DNA from: Bradyrhizobium nitroreducens
Lineage (GTDB): Bacteria > Pseudomonadota > Alphaproteobacteria > Rhizobiales > Xanthobacteraceae
Direction of reading: 5' to 3'
NCBI RefSeq assembly: GCF_002776695.1
Contig: NZ_LFJC01000003.1
Span: 5,088,901 to 5,152,900, forward strand
DNA length: 64,000 nucleotides
The notes below the pieces were generated by a model. It worked only from the letters and a program-made list of their open reading frames with translations. It made no database searches and had not been told where the DNA came from. This document shows positions 1-12,840 of the stretch, in pieces. A program made the translations under genes and the position numbers. Every line of letters starts with the position of its first letter. Positions within the stretch are counted from its first letter, which is position 1.

Positions 1-1896
1 AAAGAGCGCGGCCGCCTCACGGTGGTCACCGCGCTCAATGCCGACGAGGTGCGCGAGCGTTCGATCGCCTCGTTCCGCCGCCGCACCCAGCGTCTGAAGG
101 GCCACGCCTCGAACGAGCCCAAGGAAAAGCTGATCCGCGAGGTGGTGATTCCTGAAGCGATCACCATCCAGGAACTCGCCAACCGCATGGCCGAACGTGC
201 GGTCGACGTCATCCGCATGCTGATGAAGCAGGGCGCGATGCACAAGATCACCGACGTGATCGACGCCGACACCGCGCAGCTGATCGCCGAAGAGCTGGGC
301 CACACCGTCAAGCGCGTCGCCGCCTCGGACGTCGAGGAGGGTCTGTTCGACCAGGTCGACGATTCCACCGACACCGAGACGCGTTCGCCTGTCGTGACCG
401 TGATGGGTCACGTCGACCACGGCAAGACCTCGCTGCTCGACGCGCTCCGTCATGCCAACGTGGTCTCCGGCGAGGCCGGCGGCATCACCCAGCATATCGG
501 CGCCTATCAGGTCGTCTCGCCCGAAAGCGGCAAGAAGATCACCTTCATCGACACGCCCGGCCACGCCGCGTTCACCGCGATGCGCGCCCGCGGCGCCAAG
601 GTCACCGACATCGTCGTGCTGGTGGTCGCGGCCGATGACGGCGTGATGCCGCAGACGGTCGAAGCCATCAACCACGCCAAGGCGGCGCGGGTGCCGATCA
701 TCGTTGCCATCAACAAGATCGACAAGCCCGACGCCAAGCCCGAGCGCGTGCGCACCGAGCTGCTCCAGCACGAGGTGCAGGTCGAATCGTTCGGCGGCGA
801 CGTCGTCGACGTCGAAGTGTCCGCCAAGAACAAGACCAACCTCGACAAGCTGCTGGAGATGATCGCGCTCCAGGCCGACATCCTCGACCTCAAGACCAAT
901 TCGGAACGGCCGGCCGAGGGCACCGTGATCGAGGCCAAGCTCGACCGCGGCCGCGGTCCGGTCGCGACCGTGCTGGTCCAGCGCGGTACGCTCCGGGTCG
1001 GCGACATCATCGTCGCGGGCGCCGAGATGGGCCGCGTCCGCGCGCTGATCTCGGATCAGGGCGAAACCGTGCAGGAAGCCGGCCCCTCGGTGCCGGTCGA
1101 AGTGCTCGGTTTCAACGGTCCGCCGGAAGCCGGCGACCGTCTCGCCGTGGTCGAGAACGAAGCCCGCGCCCGCCAGGTCACCAGCTACCGCGCGCACCAG
1201 AAGCGCGAGAATGCGGCTGCCTCGATCTCCGGCATGCGCGGCTCGCTCGAGCAGATGATGTCGCAGTTGAAGACCGCGGGCCGCAAGGAATTCCCGCTGA
1301 TCATCAAGGCCGACGTGCAGGGCTCGCTGGAAGCGATCCTCGGCTCGCTGGAGAAGCTCGGCACCGACGAAGTCGCAGCCCGCATCCTGCATGCCGGCGT
1401 CGGCGGCATCTCGGAATCCGACGTGACGCTGGCCGAGGGCTTCAACGCCGCGATCATCGGTTTCTCGGTTCGCGCCAACAAGGAGGCCGCTGCGGCCGCC
1501 AAGCGCAACGGCATCGAGATCCGCTACTACAACATCATCTACGATCTCGTGGACGACGTGAAGAAGGCGATGAGCGGCCTGCTCGCGCCGACCCTGCGCG
1601 AAACCATGCTCGGCAACGCGTCGATCCTGGAGATCTTCAACATCTCCAAGGTCGGCAAGGTCGCCGGCTGCCGCGTCACCGACGGCACCGTGGAACGCGG
1701 CGCCAATGTGCGCCTGATCCGCGACAACGTCGTCGTGCACGAAGGCAAGCTGTCGACGCTGAAGCGCTTCAAGGACGAAGTGAAGGAAGTCCAGTCCGGT
1801 CAGGAATGCGGCATGGCCTTCGAGAACTACCACGACATGCGTGCCGGTGACGTGATCGAGTGTTACCGCGTGGAGACGATCCAGCGCTCCCTGTAA
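1..1896 (+). CDS. infB: Translation initiation factor IF-2, 5'-truncated by window edge
   Basis: IF-2 is the GTPase that delivers fMet-tRNA to the 30S subunit and promotes 70S assembly. The frame is open from base 1, so about 631 C-terminal residues are visible and the N-terminal part lies outside; no start can be assigned. The visible part begins in the conserved N2 region. The G domain follows, with G1 GHVDHGKT at nt 406-429, G3 DTPGH at 550-564, G4 NKID at 712-723 and G5 SAK. Domain II and the C1/C2 domains come next, ending in IQRSL. It is the first visible gene of the infB-rbfA-truB-rpsO-pnp run, which is a conserved bacterial order usually preceded by nusA. Nothing unusual in the visible part. 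Confidence 0.98.
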   Translation, partial: KERGRLTVVTALNADEVRERSIASFRRRTQRLKGHASNEPKEKLIREVVIPEAITIQELANRMAERAVDVIRMLMKQGAMHKITDVIDADTAQLIAEELGHTVKRVAASDVEEGLFDQVDDSTDTETRSPVVTVMGHVDHGKTSLLDALRHANVVSGEAGGITQHIGAYQVVSPESGKKITFIDTPGHAAFTAMRARGAKVTDIVVLVVAADDGVMPQTVEAINHAKAARVPIIVAINKIDKPDAKPERVRTELLQHEVQVESFGGDVVDVEVSAKNKTNLDKLLEMIALQADILDLKTNSERPAEGTVIEAKLDRGRGPVATVLVQRGTLRVGDIIVAGAEMGRVRALISDQGETVQEAGPSVPVEVLGFNGPPEAGDRLAVVENEARARQVTSYRAHQKRENAAASISGMRGSLEQMMSQLKTAGRKEFPLIIKADVQGSLEAILGSLEKLGTDEVAARILHAGVGGISESDVTLAEGFNAAIIGFSVRANKEAAAAAKRNGIEIRYYNIIYDLVDDVKKAMSGLLAPTLRETMLGNASILEIFNISKVGKVAGCRVTDGTVERGANVRLIRDNVVVHEGKLSTLKRFKDEVKEVQSGQECGMAFENYHDMRAGDVIECYRVETIQRSL

Positions 1897-1950
1897 GTCC
1901 AAATCTTACCGAAGCGCCCGGATCTTTTTGAACTGAAATTGCGGGAGTGC

Positions 1951-2036
1951 GATGGCCGGATTGTTTCCGGCCATCCACCCCTCTTCGTTTCAACAGGACA
2001 AATGACAATGCCCGTGTTCCAAGCACGGGCATGACG
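1951..2036. repeat. Bipartite palindromic repeat (REP-like), copy 1
   Basis: Two hairpins lie between infB and rbfA. GATGGCCGGA/TCCGGCCATC (1951-1975) has a 10-bp stem. ATGCCCGTG/CACGGGCAT (2008-2032) is followed by GACG. The layout (a GGCCGG hairpin, about 30 bp, then a GCCCG hairpin ending in CATGACG) recurs at 18619-18701, so this is a dispersed repeat. It may also attenuate read-through into rbfA. Confidence 0.7.
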
Positions 2037-2051
2037 AGGTGATTTTCGAGA

Positions 2052-2510
2052 ATGCCACGCCATCATCAGAAGAAGAGTTCCGTCCCCGGCGGAGGCTCGC
2101 AACGTCAGTTGCGCGTCGGCGAGCAGGTTCGCCACGCGATGGCCGATATTCTGGCGCAAGGCAATGTGCATGATGCTGACCTCGAAGGTCACATCATCAC
2201 CGTGCCGGAGGTGCGGATGTCGCCCGACCTGAAGCTCGCGACAGTCTATGTGATGCCGCTCGGTGGCCGCGACACCGACATCGTCATCGCTGCGCTCGAA
2301 CGCAACAAGAAGTTCCTGCGCGGCGAAGTCGCGCGGCGCGTTAACCTGAAATTTGCACCTGACATTCGCTTCCGCGTCGACGAACGATTCGACGAAGCGG
2401 AACGGATCGAGAAGCTTTTGCGAACACCTGCGGTGCAGAAGGACCTCGAACAGGACTCCAAACAGGACTTGGAACAGGATCCGGAGACGGATCGGGAAGA
2501 AGAACGATGA
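2052..2510 (+). CDS. rbfA: Ribosome-binding factor A
   Basis: RbfA is a small KH-fold protein that binds the 30S subunit during 16S rRNA 5'-end maturation and cold adaptation. The 152-residue product shows the family core (VGEQVRHAMADIL near the N terminus, then VRMSPDLKLATVYV and the C-terminal FRVDERFDEAERIEKLL). After the core comes a charged tail, about residues 128-152, with repeated QDLEQD-like units; such tails vary among alphaproteobacteria. The ATG at 2052 gives a normal family N terminus. The stop overlaps the truB start (ATGA at 2507-2510), which implies translational coupling. Confidence 0.96.
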   Translation: MPRHHQKKSSVPGGGSQRQLRVGEQVRHAMADILAQGNVHDADLEGHIITVPEVRMSPDLKLATVYVMPLGGRDTDIVIAALERNKKFLRGEVARRVNLKFAPDIRFRVDERFDEAERIEKLLRTPAVQKDLEQDSKQDLEQDPETDREEER

Positions 2511-3628
2511 CGATGGACCCGGCTCACGACACGATCAGCGGCGAACAGGCCGATCAGCGCGACGTGCAGAAGAATAATTTTGCGGACATGGGCGGCAATA
2601 CTCAGCCGCATCACGAGCCGCGCCGCGTCAACAACGATCCGCGTGCCAACAACAAGCAGAAGGGCAACCAGGTTCGCCGCGATCGGCGCGACGTCCATGG
2701 CTGGGTCGTGCTCGACAAGCCGATCGGCATGACCTCGACGCAGGCGGTTGCCGTGCTCAAGCGCCTGTTCAACGCCAAGCGCGCCGGACATGCCGGCACG
2801 CTCGATCCGCTCGCCTCGGGCGGGCTGCCGATCGCGCTCGGTGAAGCCACCAAGACCGTTCCCTTCGTCATGGACGGCCGCAAGCGCTACCAGTTCACGG
2901 TGTGCTGGGGCGAGGAGCGCGACACCGACGACATCGAAGGCCGGGTCACCGCGACCTCCGACCAGCGTCCGACCCGGGAGGCCATCCTGGCCCTCCTGCC
3001 GCGCTTTACCGGGGTCATCGAGCAGATCCCGCCGCGCTATTCGGCGATCAAGGTCCAGGGCGAGCGGGCCTATGACCTCGCCCGCGACGGCGAGGTCGTG
3101 GAATTGGCGCCCCGTCCGGTCGAGATTCACCATTTAACCCTTGTGGATCAACCGGATAACGACCGGGCCGTGTTCGAGGCCGAGTGCGGCAAGGGCACCT
3201 ATGTCCGCGCGCTGGCCCGCGATATGGGCCGGATTCTCGGCACTTACGGCCATATCTGCGCGCTCCGGCGGACCCTGGTCGGCCCATTTGGCGAAAACGA
3301 CATGATTCCGCTGGATCAGCTGGAGGCTTTGTGCGATAGAGCCGCGTCCGGCGAGGGTAGCCTCGCGGACGCGCTTATGCCCGTTGAGACCGCGCTGGAC
3401 GACATCCCGGCACTGGCCGTCACTCGGGCTGATGCGGCAAGGCTCCATCGGGGCCAGGCCGTTTTGTTGCGCGGACGGGATGCGCCCACTTGTAGCGGCA
3501 CAGTCTATGTCACGGTGGCAGGCCGTCTTTTGGCGCTTGCTGAAGTTGGCAATGGCGAAATCATCCCCAAGCGTGTGTTCAACCTGACCGGCCTGACTGC
3601 CAGCCCCGGTCGCAACGAGAGAAATTGA
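2507..3628 (+). CDS. truB: tRNA pseudouridine(55) synthase TruB
   Basis: TruB converts U55 of the tRNA T-loop to pseudouridine. The product is 373 residues. The catalytic domain starts near residue 65 (GWVVLDKPIGMTS). The nucleophilic aspartate is D100 within GHAGTLDPLASG, and the Y-containing motif RYSAIKVQGERAYDLAR follows. The first ~60 residues are an Asn/Gln/Arg-rich extension not needed for the fold; an internal start is possible, but the ATG overlapping the rbfA stop argues for the long form. The stop lies 2 bp before the rpsO ATG. Confidence 0.96.
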   Translation: MTMDPAHDTISGEQADQRDVQKNNFADMGGNTQPHHEPRRVNNDPRANNKQKGNQVRRDRRDVHGWVVLDKPIGMTSTQAVAVLKRLFNAKRAGHAGTLDPLASGGLPIALGEATKTVPFVMDGRKRYQFTVCWGEERDTDDIEGRVTATSDQRPTREAILALLPRFTGVIEQIPPRYSAIKVQGERAYDLARDGEVVELAPRPVEIHHLTLVDQPDNDRAVFEAECGKGTYVRALARDMGRILGTYGHICALRRTLVGPFGENDMIPLDQLEALCDRAASGEGSLADALMPVETALDDIPALAVTRADAARLHRGQAVLLRGRDAPTCSGTVYVTVAGRLLALAEVGNGEIIPKRVFNLTGLTASPGRNERN

Positions 3629-3630
3629 CG

Positions 3631-3900
3631 ATGTCGATTGCCGCAGAACGCAAAGCGGAAGTCATCAAGACGAATGCCACCAAGGCCGGCGACACCGGCT
3701 CGCCGGAGGTTCAGGTCGCGATCCTGTCGGAGCGCATCAACAACCTGACCAACCACTTCAAGACCCACGTGAAGGACAACCATTCGCGTCGTGGCCTCTT
3801 GAAGCTGGTCTCGACCCGCCGCTCGCTGCTCGACTACCTGAAGAAGCGGGACGAGGCGCGTTACAAGGCTCTGCTCGAGAAGCACAACATTCGTCGCTAA
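3631..3900 (+). CDS. rpsO: 30S ribosomal protein S15
   Basis: S15 is an 89-residue primary binding protein of the 16S rRNA central domain. The whole family sequence is recognisable (TGSPEVQVAILSERINNLT, HSRRGLLKLVSTRRSLLDYL, HNIRR end). I chose the ATG at 3631, which gives the standard MSIAAERK start; a TTG two codons earlier overlaps the truB stop and is unlikely. It is followed by a good hairpin terminator and lies upstream of pnp, as in many bacteria. Confidence 0.98.
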   Translation: MSIAAERKAEVIKTNATKAGDTGSPEVQVAILSERINNLTNHFKTHVKDNHSRRGLLKLVSTRRSLLDYLKKRDEARYKALLEKHNIRR

Positions 3901-3908
3901 GTGTTCCC

Positions 3909-3932
3909 ACGCGCGCCACCGGCGCGCGTTTT
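3909..3932 (+). terminator. Rho-independent terminator after rpsO
   Basis: ACGCGCGCC / GGCGCGCGT form a 9-bp stem with a 3-nt loop followed by TTT, starting 9 bp after the rpsO stop. The short T-run makes it moderate. It separates rpsO from the pnp leader. Confidence 0.65.
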
Positions 3933-4155
3933 CGTGCGTGGTTTCGAGCGAGAGCGTTTATTTAAGGCCTTTTGATCGAAGCTGCGCGCACGCCGGATGT
4001 GGATCGTTGACGATTCGGATCCGGGGCATGATGAGCGAAGACCTAAGTTTCGGTGTTCGCGCTCGTGCCGACTGACAGTCCAGCAGCAATCCGGCGGCTG
4101 GGCACAACGGGCAAGGCGCCCGTATGACCCGAAAGGATGGACGCCATCCGAAATC

Positions 4156-4231
4156 CAAAAACCATGGCAGGATCGCAGGACGCTGATCACCCGCTTCGAT
4201 CAGCGCCCCGCAATCTTGCGCATGGTTTTTG
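4156..4231 (+). promoter_or_regulatory. Nested stem-loop in the pnp leader
   Basis: The 377-bp gap between rpsO and pnp holds a two-level inverted repeat. The outer arms CAAAAACCATG (4156-4166) and CATGGTTTTTG (4221-4231) are a perfect 11 bp. The inner arms CGCTGATC (4181-4188) and GATCAGCG (4198-4205) are a perfect 8 bp with a 9-nt loop. The structure ends about 47 bp before the pnp ATG. In E. coli the pnp leader forms an RNase III-processed stem through which PNPase represses itself. A similar role here is inference. The rest of the gap shows nothing coding. Confidence 0.55.
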
Positions 4232-4277
4232 TTTTTCGAGCCGTCCTTCTTTCGAGAACCCATGAAAGAAGACATCT

Positions 4278-6434
<2,157 letters not shown>

Positions 6435-6459
6435 GCTTCGCTGGACTGCCAGAAACACG

Positions 6460-6486
6460 AAGGGCGGCCGAAAGGCCGCCCTTTTG
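6460..6486 (+). terminator. Rho-independent terminator after pnp
   Basis: AAGGGCGGCC, loop GAAA, GGCCGCCCTT, then TTG: a perfect 10-bp GC-rich stem with a GNRA loop, 25 bp past the pnp stop. It lies in the convergent gap with katG. Confidence 0.85.
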
Positions 6487-6514
6487 TTTGTGCCGCTCCG
6501 GGCAATTTGCGCCC

Positions 6515-6540
6515 CCTCTCCCGCACGCACGCGGGAGAGG
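6515..6540. repeat. Short palindromic repeat (CCTCTCCCGC family), copy 1
   Basis: CCTCTCCCGC / GCGGGAGAGG with a 6-nt loop, just before the katG 3' end. The same palindrome with a different loop recurs at 61637-61664, so it is a dispersed element. It may also terminate katG. Confidence 0.6.
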
Positions 6541-6555
6541 TGGAGCACCGCCGCG

Positions 6556-8730
<2,175 letters not shown>

Positions 8731-8845
8731 GAATACCTCCTCTGGTGGCGTCGAACTCGCGCCTTTTGACCAGGTAGAACCACTCTAGGCGTCGCGTTCG
8801 ATCAGGGGAAGTTGACTTTAATGATCGCTGCAATAAGATTTGCTG

Positions 8846-9772
8846 ATGCTGAACGTCACGCTGCGCCAGCTCCGGTATTTCGATGCGCTAGCCCGTCATG
8901 GTCATTTCGGCCGCGCCGCGGAGGCCTGCTCCATCTCGCAGCCGGCCTTGTCGATGCAGATCAAGGAGTTGGAGGAGGCGCTCGGCGGCCTGCTGCTGGA
9001 GCGCAGCGCGCGCCAGGTGGCGCTGACCCGGTTCGGCGAGGAGCTCGCGCAGCGCGTCCGCGACATTTTGCGCTCGGTCGATGAGCTCGGCGATTTCGCC
9101 CGCGCCTCGCAGGACCGTTTCGCGGGGCGCCTGCGCATCGGCATGATCCCGACGATTGCGCCCTATCTCCTGCCCAAGATCACAAAGAATCTCACGCGCA
9201 TGCATCCCGAGCTCGACATCCGGGTGCGCGAGACCATGACGCCGCGCCTGATCCAGGAACTGGTGGAAGGGCGGCTCGACACCGCGATCGTGGCACTGCC
9301 GGTGTCCGAGCCCTCGCTCACCGAGGTCGCGCTGTTCGATGAAAAGTTTCTGCTGGTGCGCCCGGGATCCGATGAAGGCACGCCAGTGCCCTCGCGCGAG
9401 ATGATGCGCGAGATGCGGCTGCTGCTCCTCGAAGAGGGACACTGTTTCCGCGATCAGGCGCTGTCGTTCTGCAACATGCAGTCGGCGCCGCCGCGCGAGA
9501 TGCTGGACGCCAATTCGCTGTCGACGCTGGTCCAGATGGTGAGCGCCGGCATCGGCGTGACGTTGATCCCGGAGATGGCGGTGCCGGTGGAGACGCGATC
9601 GGCCTCAGTCTCGCTGGCGCGCTTCCGCGACCCGCAACCATCCCGCACCATCGGCATGGTCTGGCGCAAGACCAGCCCGCTGGCACGGCAGCTGCTGCAA
9701 ATCTCGGAAGTGGTGTGCCTGTCGGCCGGCAAGGTGCGCGCACGGCAATCCGTGCGCAGCCAGCGAGCATAA
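8846..9772 (+). CDS. oxyR: LysR-family peroxide-sensing regulator OxyR
   Basis: OxyR is a hydrogen-peroxide-responsive activator/repressor. The 308-residue protein has an N-terminal winged HTH (about residues 1-60, GHFGRAAEACSISQPALSMQ) and a LysR substrate-type domain. The two redox cysteines, C200 and C209 in EEGHCFRDQALSFC, match E. coli C199/C208. I chose the ATG at 8846 (MLNVTLRQLRYF); a TTG six bases earlier is possible. A TTGACT hexamer at 8812-8817 could be a -35, but no convincing -10 follows. It is divergent from katG, its expected target. Confidence 0.95.
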   Translation: MLNVTLRQLRYFDALARHGHFGRAAEACSISQPALSMQIKELEEALGGLLLERSARQVALTRFGEELAQRVRDILRSVDELGDFARASQDRFAGRLRIGMIPTIAPYLLPKITKNLTRMHPELDIRVRETMTPRLIQELVEGRLDTAIVALPVSEPSLTEVALFDEKFLLVRPGSDEGTPVPSREMMREMRLLLLEEGHCFRDQALSFCNMQSAPPREMLDANSLSTLVQMVSAGIGVTLIPEMAVPVETRSASVSLARFRDPQPSRTIGMVWRKTSPLARQLLQISEVVCLSAGKVRARQSVRSQRA

Positions 9773-9779
9773 GCTCGCG

Positions 9780-10241
9780 ATGCCGCAGCCCGTCATCCGC
9801 CCCGCCCGCCCAGAGGAGTACGACGAGGTCGGCCGCGTCTGGATGGAGAGCTGGGTCTCGACCGGACTGGGCGAAGCGAGCGATTTCCTGCTGGCAAACC
9901 TTCGCGCGCGCATCAGGCACGAGATCAATGACGGGTGGAGCCTGTTCGTCGCCGACGATCACGGCACGATCGCCGCCATGCTGGCGCTGCATGTGCCGAG
10001 GCTCTATCTCGACATGCTTTTCGTTGCGCCGGCCTATCAAGGGAAATCGCTCGGCCGAAAGCTGCTGGCATTCACGCGCGCGAAAATGCCCCAGGAGATG
10101 TACCTGCGCTGCGTCCGCGAGAACGAGAAGGCCTGGCGCTGGTACGAGCGCGAGGGCTTTGTGTTCGAGAAGGAAGAGATCGAGCCGTCGAACGGCTTCA
10201 TGATGAAGTACTATCGGTGGAAGCGGCAGTCGGCCGGATAA
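9780..10241 (+). CDS. GNAT-family N-acetyltransferase
   Basis: A 153-residue acetyl-CoA-dependent acyltransferase of the GNAT fold. The acetyl-CoA pyrophosphate loop is visible as VAPAYQGKSLGRKLL (motif A, about residues 81-95), and the late W-Y-E-R segment (NEKAWRWYEREGFVFEKEEI) is typical of motif B. It starts 7 bp after oxyR on the same strand, so it may be co-transcribed with it. The substrate cannot be told from sequence. Confidence 0.85.
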   Translation: MPQPVIRPARPEEYDEVGRVWMESWVSTGLGEASDFLLANLRARIRHEINDGWSLFVADDHGTIAAMLALHVPRLYLDMLFVAPAYQGKSLGRKLLAFTRAKMPQEMYLRCVRENEKAWRWYEREGFVFEKEEIEPSNGFMMKYYRWKRQSAG

Positions 10242-10331
10242 GCGGCGATCTCCTGGTGCAGCTTGCGGTTGTCACCGTCCTAATCTAGGGTGGGTGATCG
10301 ATATTCTCTCGCTGCTGATGTCCTGGAATCC

Positions 10332-11165
10332 ATGATTCGATCTGCTGCTTCCGCGATCGTTTTGCTGTCTTCTCTAGCTCTGGCAGCAGCTCAAACTCCT
10401 CCTGCAACCACCGCGCCACCCACGTCTCCCTCAAAGCCGACCGTCAAGAAAGCCGCGACGAAGCCGAAAACTGCGGCAGTCAAACCTGCCGAGCAGATGA
10501 CCAGCGGTCCGTGCCGTCTCGGCGTAATCTCGGCAATCGGCGAGCATTACTCCGTACAGAAGTTCGGCGTGACAATCTTCGAGGCGGAAGCAGAGGAGGT
10601 CCCGATCGACTGGGGTCTCGATGATCTCGTTTTCGCGCGCGTGCGCGCGGCAACGAACAACGATTCCTCGATACGCAGGATCGCTTATCCCAAGGGCGCC
10701 TTCGATCCGTTCTATCATGCGAAGGCGATCTTCATCCCGGACCCCAAAGAGACTCTGCCGGTGATCGTGAAGGGGTTCACCGCGAATGCGAATTGCGATC
10801 GCTATCTCGTCGCGACCACTTTCAAGACGAAGCTGCCGAACTCGAACATGACGCTGAACGGCATCGGCACCTACAACCAGCGGCTCGGCAGCTTGATTCG
10901 GCACTCACACCTTTTCGCCAATGTTGCGATCACGTTGATTGACGGCCGCAGCTACGAACAGATCAAGCGCCCCCTTACGGATATCGGCGCGAACCTCGCC
11001 ACAAGCATGCGTCTGTTTGAAGACCCGATCACGAAGCTCGACAATTCTCTATTCCCAGATCCGCCCGAAACAGCTTCGACCAACGCGGCGTTGCGCGAGA
11101 GGACGCGTGCGCTCGTCGTAGAACGGCTCGACCGGAACCTCCCCGGCTATCTAAAGGAAGAGTAA
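10332..11165 (+). CDS. Secreted protein of unknown function, tandem paralogue 1
   Basis: A 277-residue protein I do not recognise. The N terminus is a signal peptide (MIRSAASAIVLLSSLALAAA, cleavage after AAA-Q likely). A low-complexity Pro/Thr/Lys/Ala linker follows to about residue 55. The mature domain begins at GPCRLGV and includes VPIDWGLDDLVFARVRAA. I chose ATG 10332 because it gives the signal peptide directly. It is clearly related to the next gene: shared G-x-C-x-x-GV, the VTIF/LTIF strand, WGLxDLxFARxRAA, a second Cys in ANCDRY/TNCRHY, and a late DGR. Two conserved cysteines suggest a disulfide in the periplasm or outside. Confidence 0.75.
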   Translation: MIRSAASAIVLLSSLALAAAQTPPATTAPPTSPSKPTVKKAATKPKTAAVKPAEQMTSGPCRLGVISAIGEHYSVQKFGVTIFEAEAEEVPIDWGLDDLVFARVRAATNNDSSIRRIAYPKGAFDPFYHAKAIFIPDPKETLPVIVKGFTANANCDRYLVATTFKTKLPNSNMTLNGIGTYNQRLGSLIRHSHLFANVAITLIDGRSYEQIKRPLTDIGANLATSMRLFEDPITKLDNSLFPDPPETASTNAALRERTRALVVERLDRNLPGYLKEE

Positions 11166-11171
11166 GCGCCC

Positions 11172-12116
11172 TTGCCGACACGACGCGCCAAAGGATCAAG
11201 TTTGGCTGCGCCTGCGAACACAGCCATATTCAGCATCATCGCCCGGCTGCTCGCCATTACGATCATCCTATGGTGTTTTTCAACTCAGGCTTCGGCACAA
11301 GCCCTACCGGAGACGGCACAAACAACAGTCAAACAAGCCAATGGTAAGCTAACCACGCGGCGTGAAGCGACGGGCAAGCCCGCTCCTATGGCCGGCGGCT
11401 CGTGCGACTTCGGTGTCGTCGTCACCACCGGCGATGAGTTCACGGTGCAGACGACCGGCCTGACCATATTTCAGAACAAGAAGACGGTGGTCCCGATCCC
11501 AGGCTGGGGACTGAGCGATCTGATCTTCGCGCGGACTCGCGCCGCGATCCCTGCCGGCGCGTCCGCTCTGAGAATCCCCTACAACCCGGCGAAATTTCCT
11601 CCCCGCGATGAGTCAAAGGACACGTTGAAAGACAGGTTGGTCCGCGATCCCAACGCGGAGCTGGCCGGATACATGCGCGAGGCCGTGAAAGGAACGAATT
11701 GCCGACACTACATCCAGATCCTCAATTCAATCAGTCCGATCGGGTCATCAAGCTATACGGTCCGCGGCTTCGGCATCCTCAACCAGGACGTGGTGCTCGG
11801 ACGTCGCATCTTTCTCCACGCCCTGGCGTTTATCCGTATCTTTGACGGGCGCGACTTTGCCATCGTCAGACGGAGCTCTGCGCTGATCAACCTGGATCAT
11901 TCGCTGGCGGTGCAGAGGTTTTTGGGCAAGCTCGTCGGCGGCCCTTATCGCGAGTTGCCCGCAGAATCGTTTCCAACGCGCCCTGAAGATGCCGCCGACA
12001 ATTCCGCAATGCGCGACGGCGTGCGCGCCATGCTGGCGGAAAGCCTCGACAAGACGTTGCCGCTCTTGCTTGGACGTCGACCAGCAGCACGCCAAAGGGA
12101 CACTGAACAACGTTGA
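11172..12116 (+). CDS. Secreted protein of unknown function, tandem paralogue 2
   Basis: A 314-residue paralogue of the preceding gene, 6 bp downstream of it. It has a hydrophobic N-terminal segment (IIARLLAITIILWCF, then STQASAQA as a likely cleavage site), a Thr/Lys/Pro-rich linker, and a domain starting GSCDFGV with WGLSDLIFARTRAA and TNCRHYIQ. There is no ATG near the N terminus: TTG at 11172 or a second TTG at 11202 must serve, so the start is uncertain. Against paralogue 1 it has an insertion in the middle (around KFPPRDESKDTLKDRL). No function can be assigned. Confidence 0.7.
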   Translation: MPTRRAKGSSLAAPANTAIFSIIARLLAITIILWCFSTQASAQALPETAQTTVKQANGKLTTRREATGKPAPMAGGSCDFGVVVTTGDEFTVQTTGLTIFQNKKTVVPIPGWGLSDLIFARTRAAIPAGASALRIPYNPAKFPPRDESKDTLKDRLVRDPNAELAGYMREAVKGTNCRHYIQILNSISPIGSSSYTVRGFGILNQDVVLGRRIFLHALAFIRIFDGRDFAIVRRSSALINLDHSLAVQRFLGKLVGGPYRELPAESFPTRPEDAADNSAMRDGVRAMLAESLDKTLPLLLGRRPAARQRDTEQR

Positions 12117-12232
12117 CCCACATATCGCTCACGCTGGTTGGCTTCTGGCTAGGCGTAGTGCGTTGCGAATGCGCGGCAAACGCGGCATGAATTGCGCGCT
12201 GTTGGCCTTCCGCCGATGAAAGGTTCCGCGCC

Positions 12233-12829
12233 ATGATCAAGCTCTATTGGTCGCCCCGCTCGCGCTCGTTCACGACGCTCTGGCTGATGGAGGAGAGCGG
12301 CCTGCCCTATGAGCGCGTGCTGACCGACATCTCGACCGGCGCGCAGAAGGCACCGGACTTTCTGAAAATCAACCCGATGGGCAAGGTGCCGGCGCTCACC
12401 GACGGCGATGTCGCACTCGGCGAAGCGGCCGCGATCTGCGCCTACATCGCCGACCGCTATCCCGAGACCAAGCTGGCGCCTGATGTGACCGACCCGCGCC
12501 GCGGACGGTATCTGCAGTGGCTATTCTTTTCTCCCGGCTGCATCGAGCCCGCCATCATCCAGATCTTCACCAAGATCGAGATCCCGACATCGACCGCGGC
12601 CTGGGGCAGCGCGACACAGGTGTTCGACGTGCTGGAAGCCGCGCTCGCCAAGGGACCGTGGATTCTCGGCGAGGAATTTTCCGCGGCCGACGTCACGATC
12701 GGCTCGGGCCTGAACTTCGCAGTGCGCCAGTTCAAAATGGTGCCGTCGCGCCCGGCCTTCGATGCCTATCTGGCGCGTTGTCTGGCGCGGCCGGCATTCC
12801 AGCGCGCGGAGAAGATCGCGGCGGGCTGA
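12233..12829 (+). CDS. Glutathione S-transferase family protein
   Basis: A 198-residue GST-fold protein. The N-terminal thioredoxin-like domain has the likely activating serine in YWSPRSRSFT, GKVPALTDG (cis-proline) and the glutathione-contacting GEAAAIC. The alpha-helical C-terminal domain contains GEEFSAADVTIGSGL, the usual N-capping box region. It could conjugate glutathione or act in reductive or isomerase chemistry; the sequence does not decide. It stands alone between the secreted pair and the convergent autotransporter. Confidence 0.88.
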   Translation: MIKLYWSPRSRSFTTLWLMEESGLPYERVLTDISTGAQKAPDFLKINPMGKVPALTDGDVALGEAAAICAYIADRYPETKLAPDVTDPRRGRYLQWLFFSPGCIEPAIIQIFTKIEIPTSTAAWGSATQVFDVLEAALAKGPWILGEEFSAADVTIGSGLNFAVRQFKMVPSRPAFDAYLARCLARPAFQRAEKIAAG

Positions 12830-12840
12830 GGACGCCGCGT

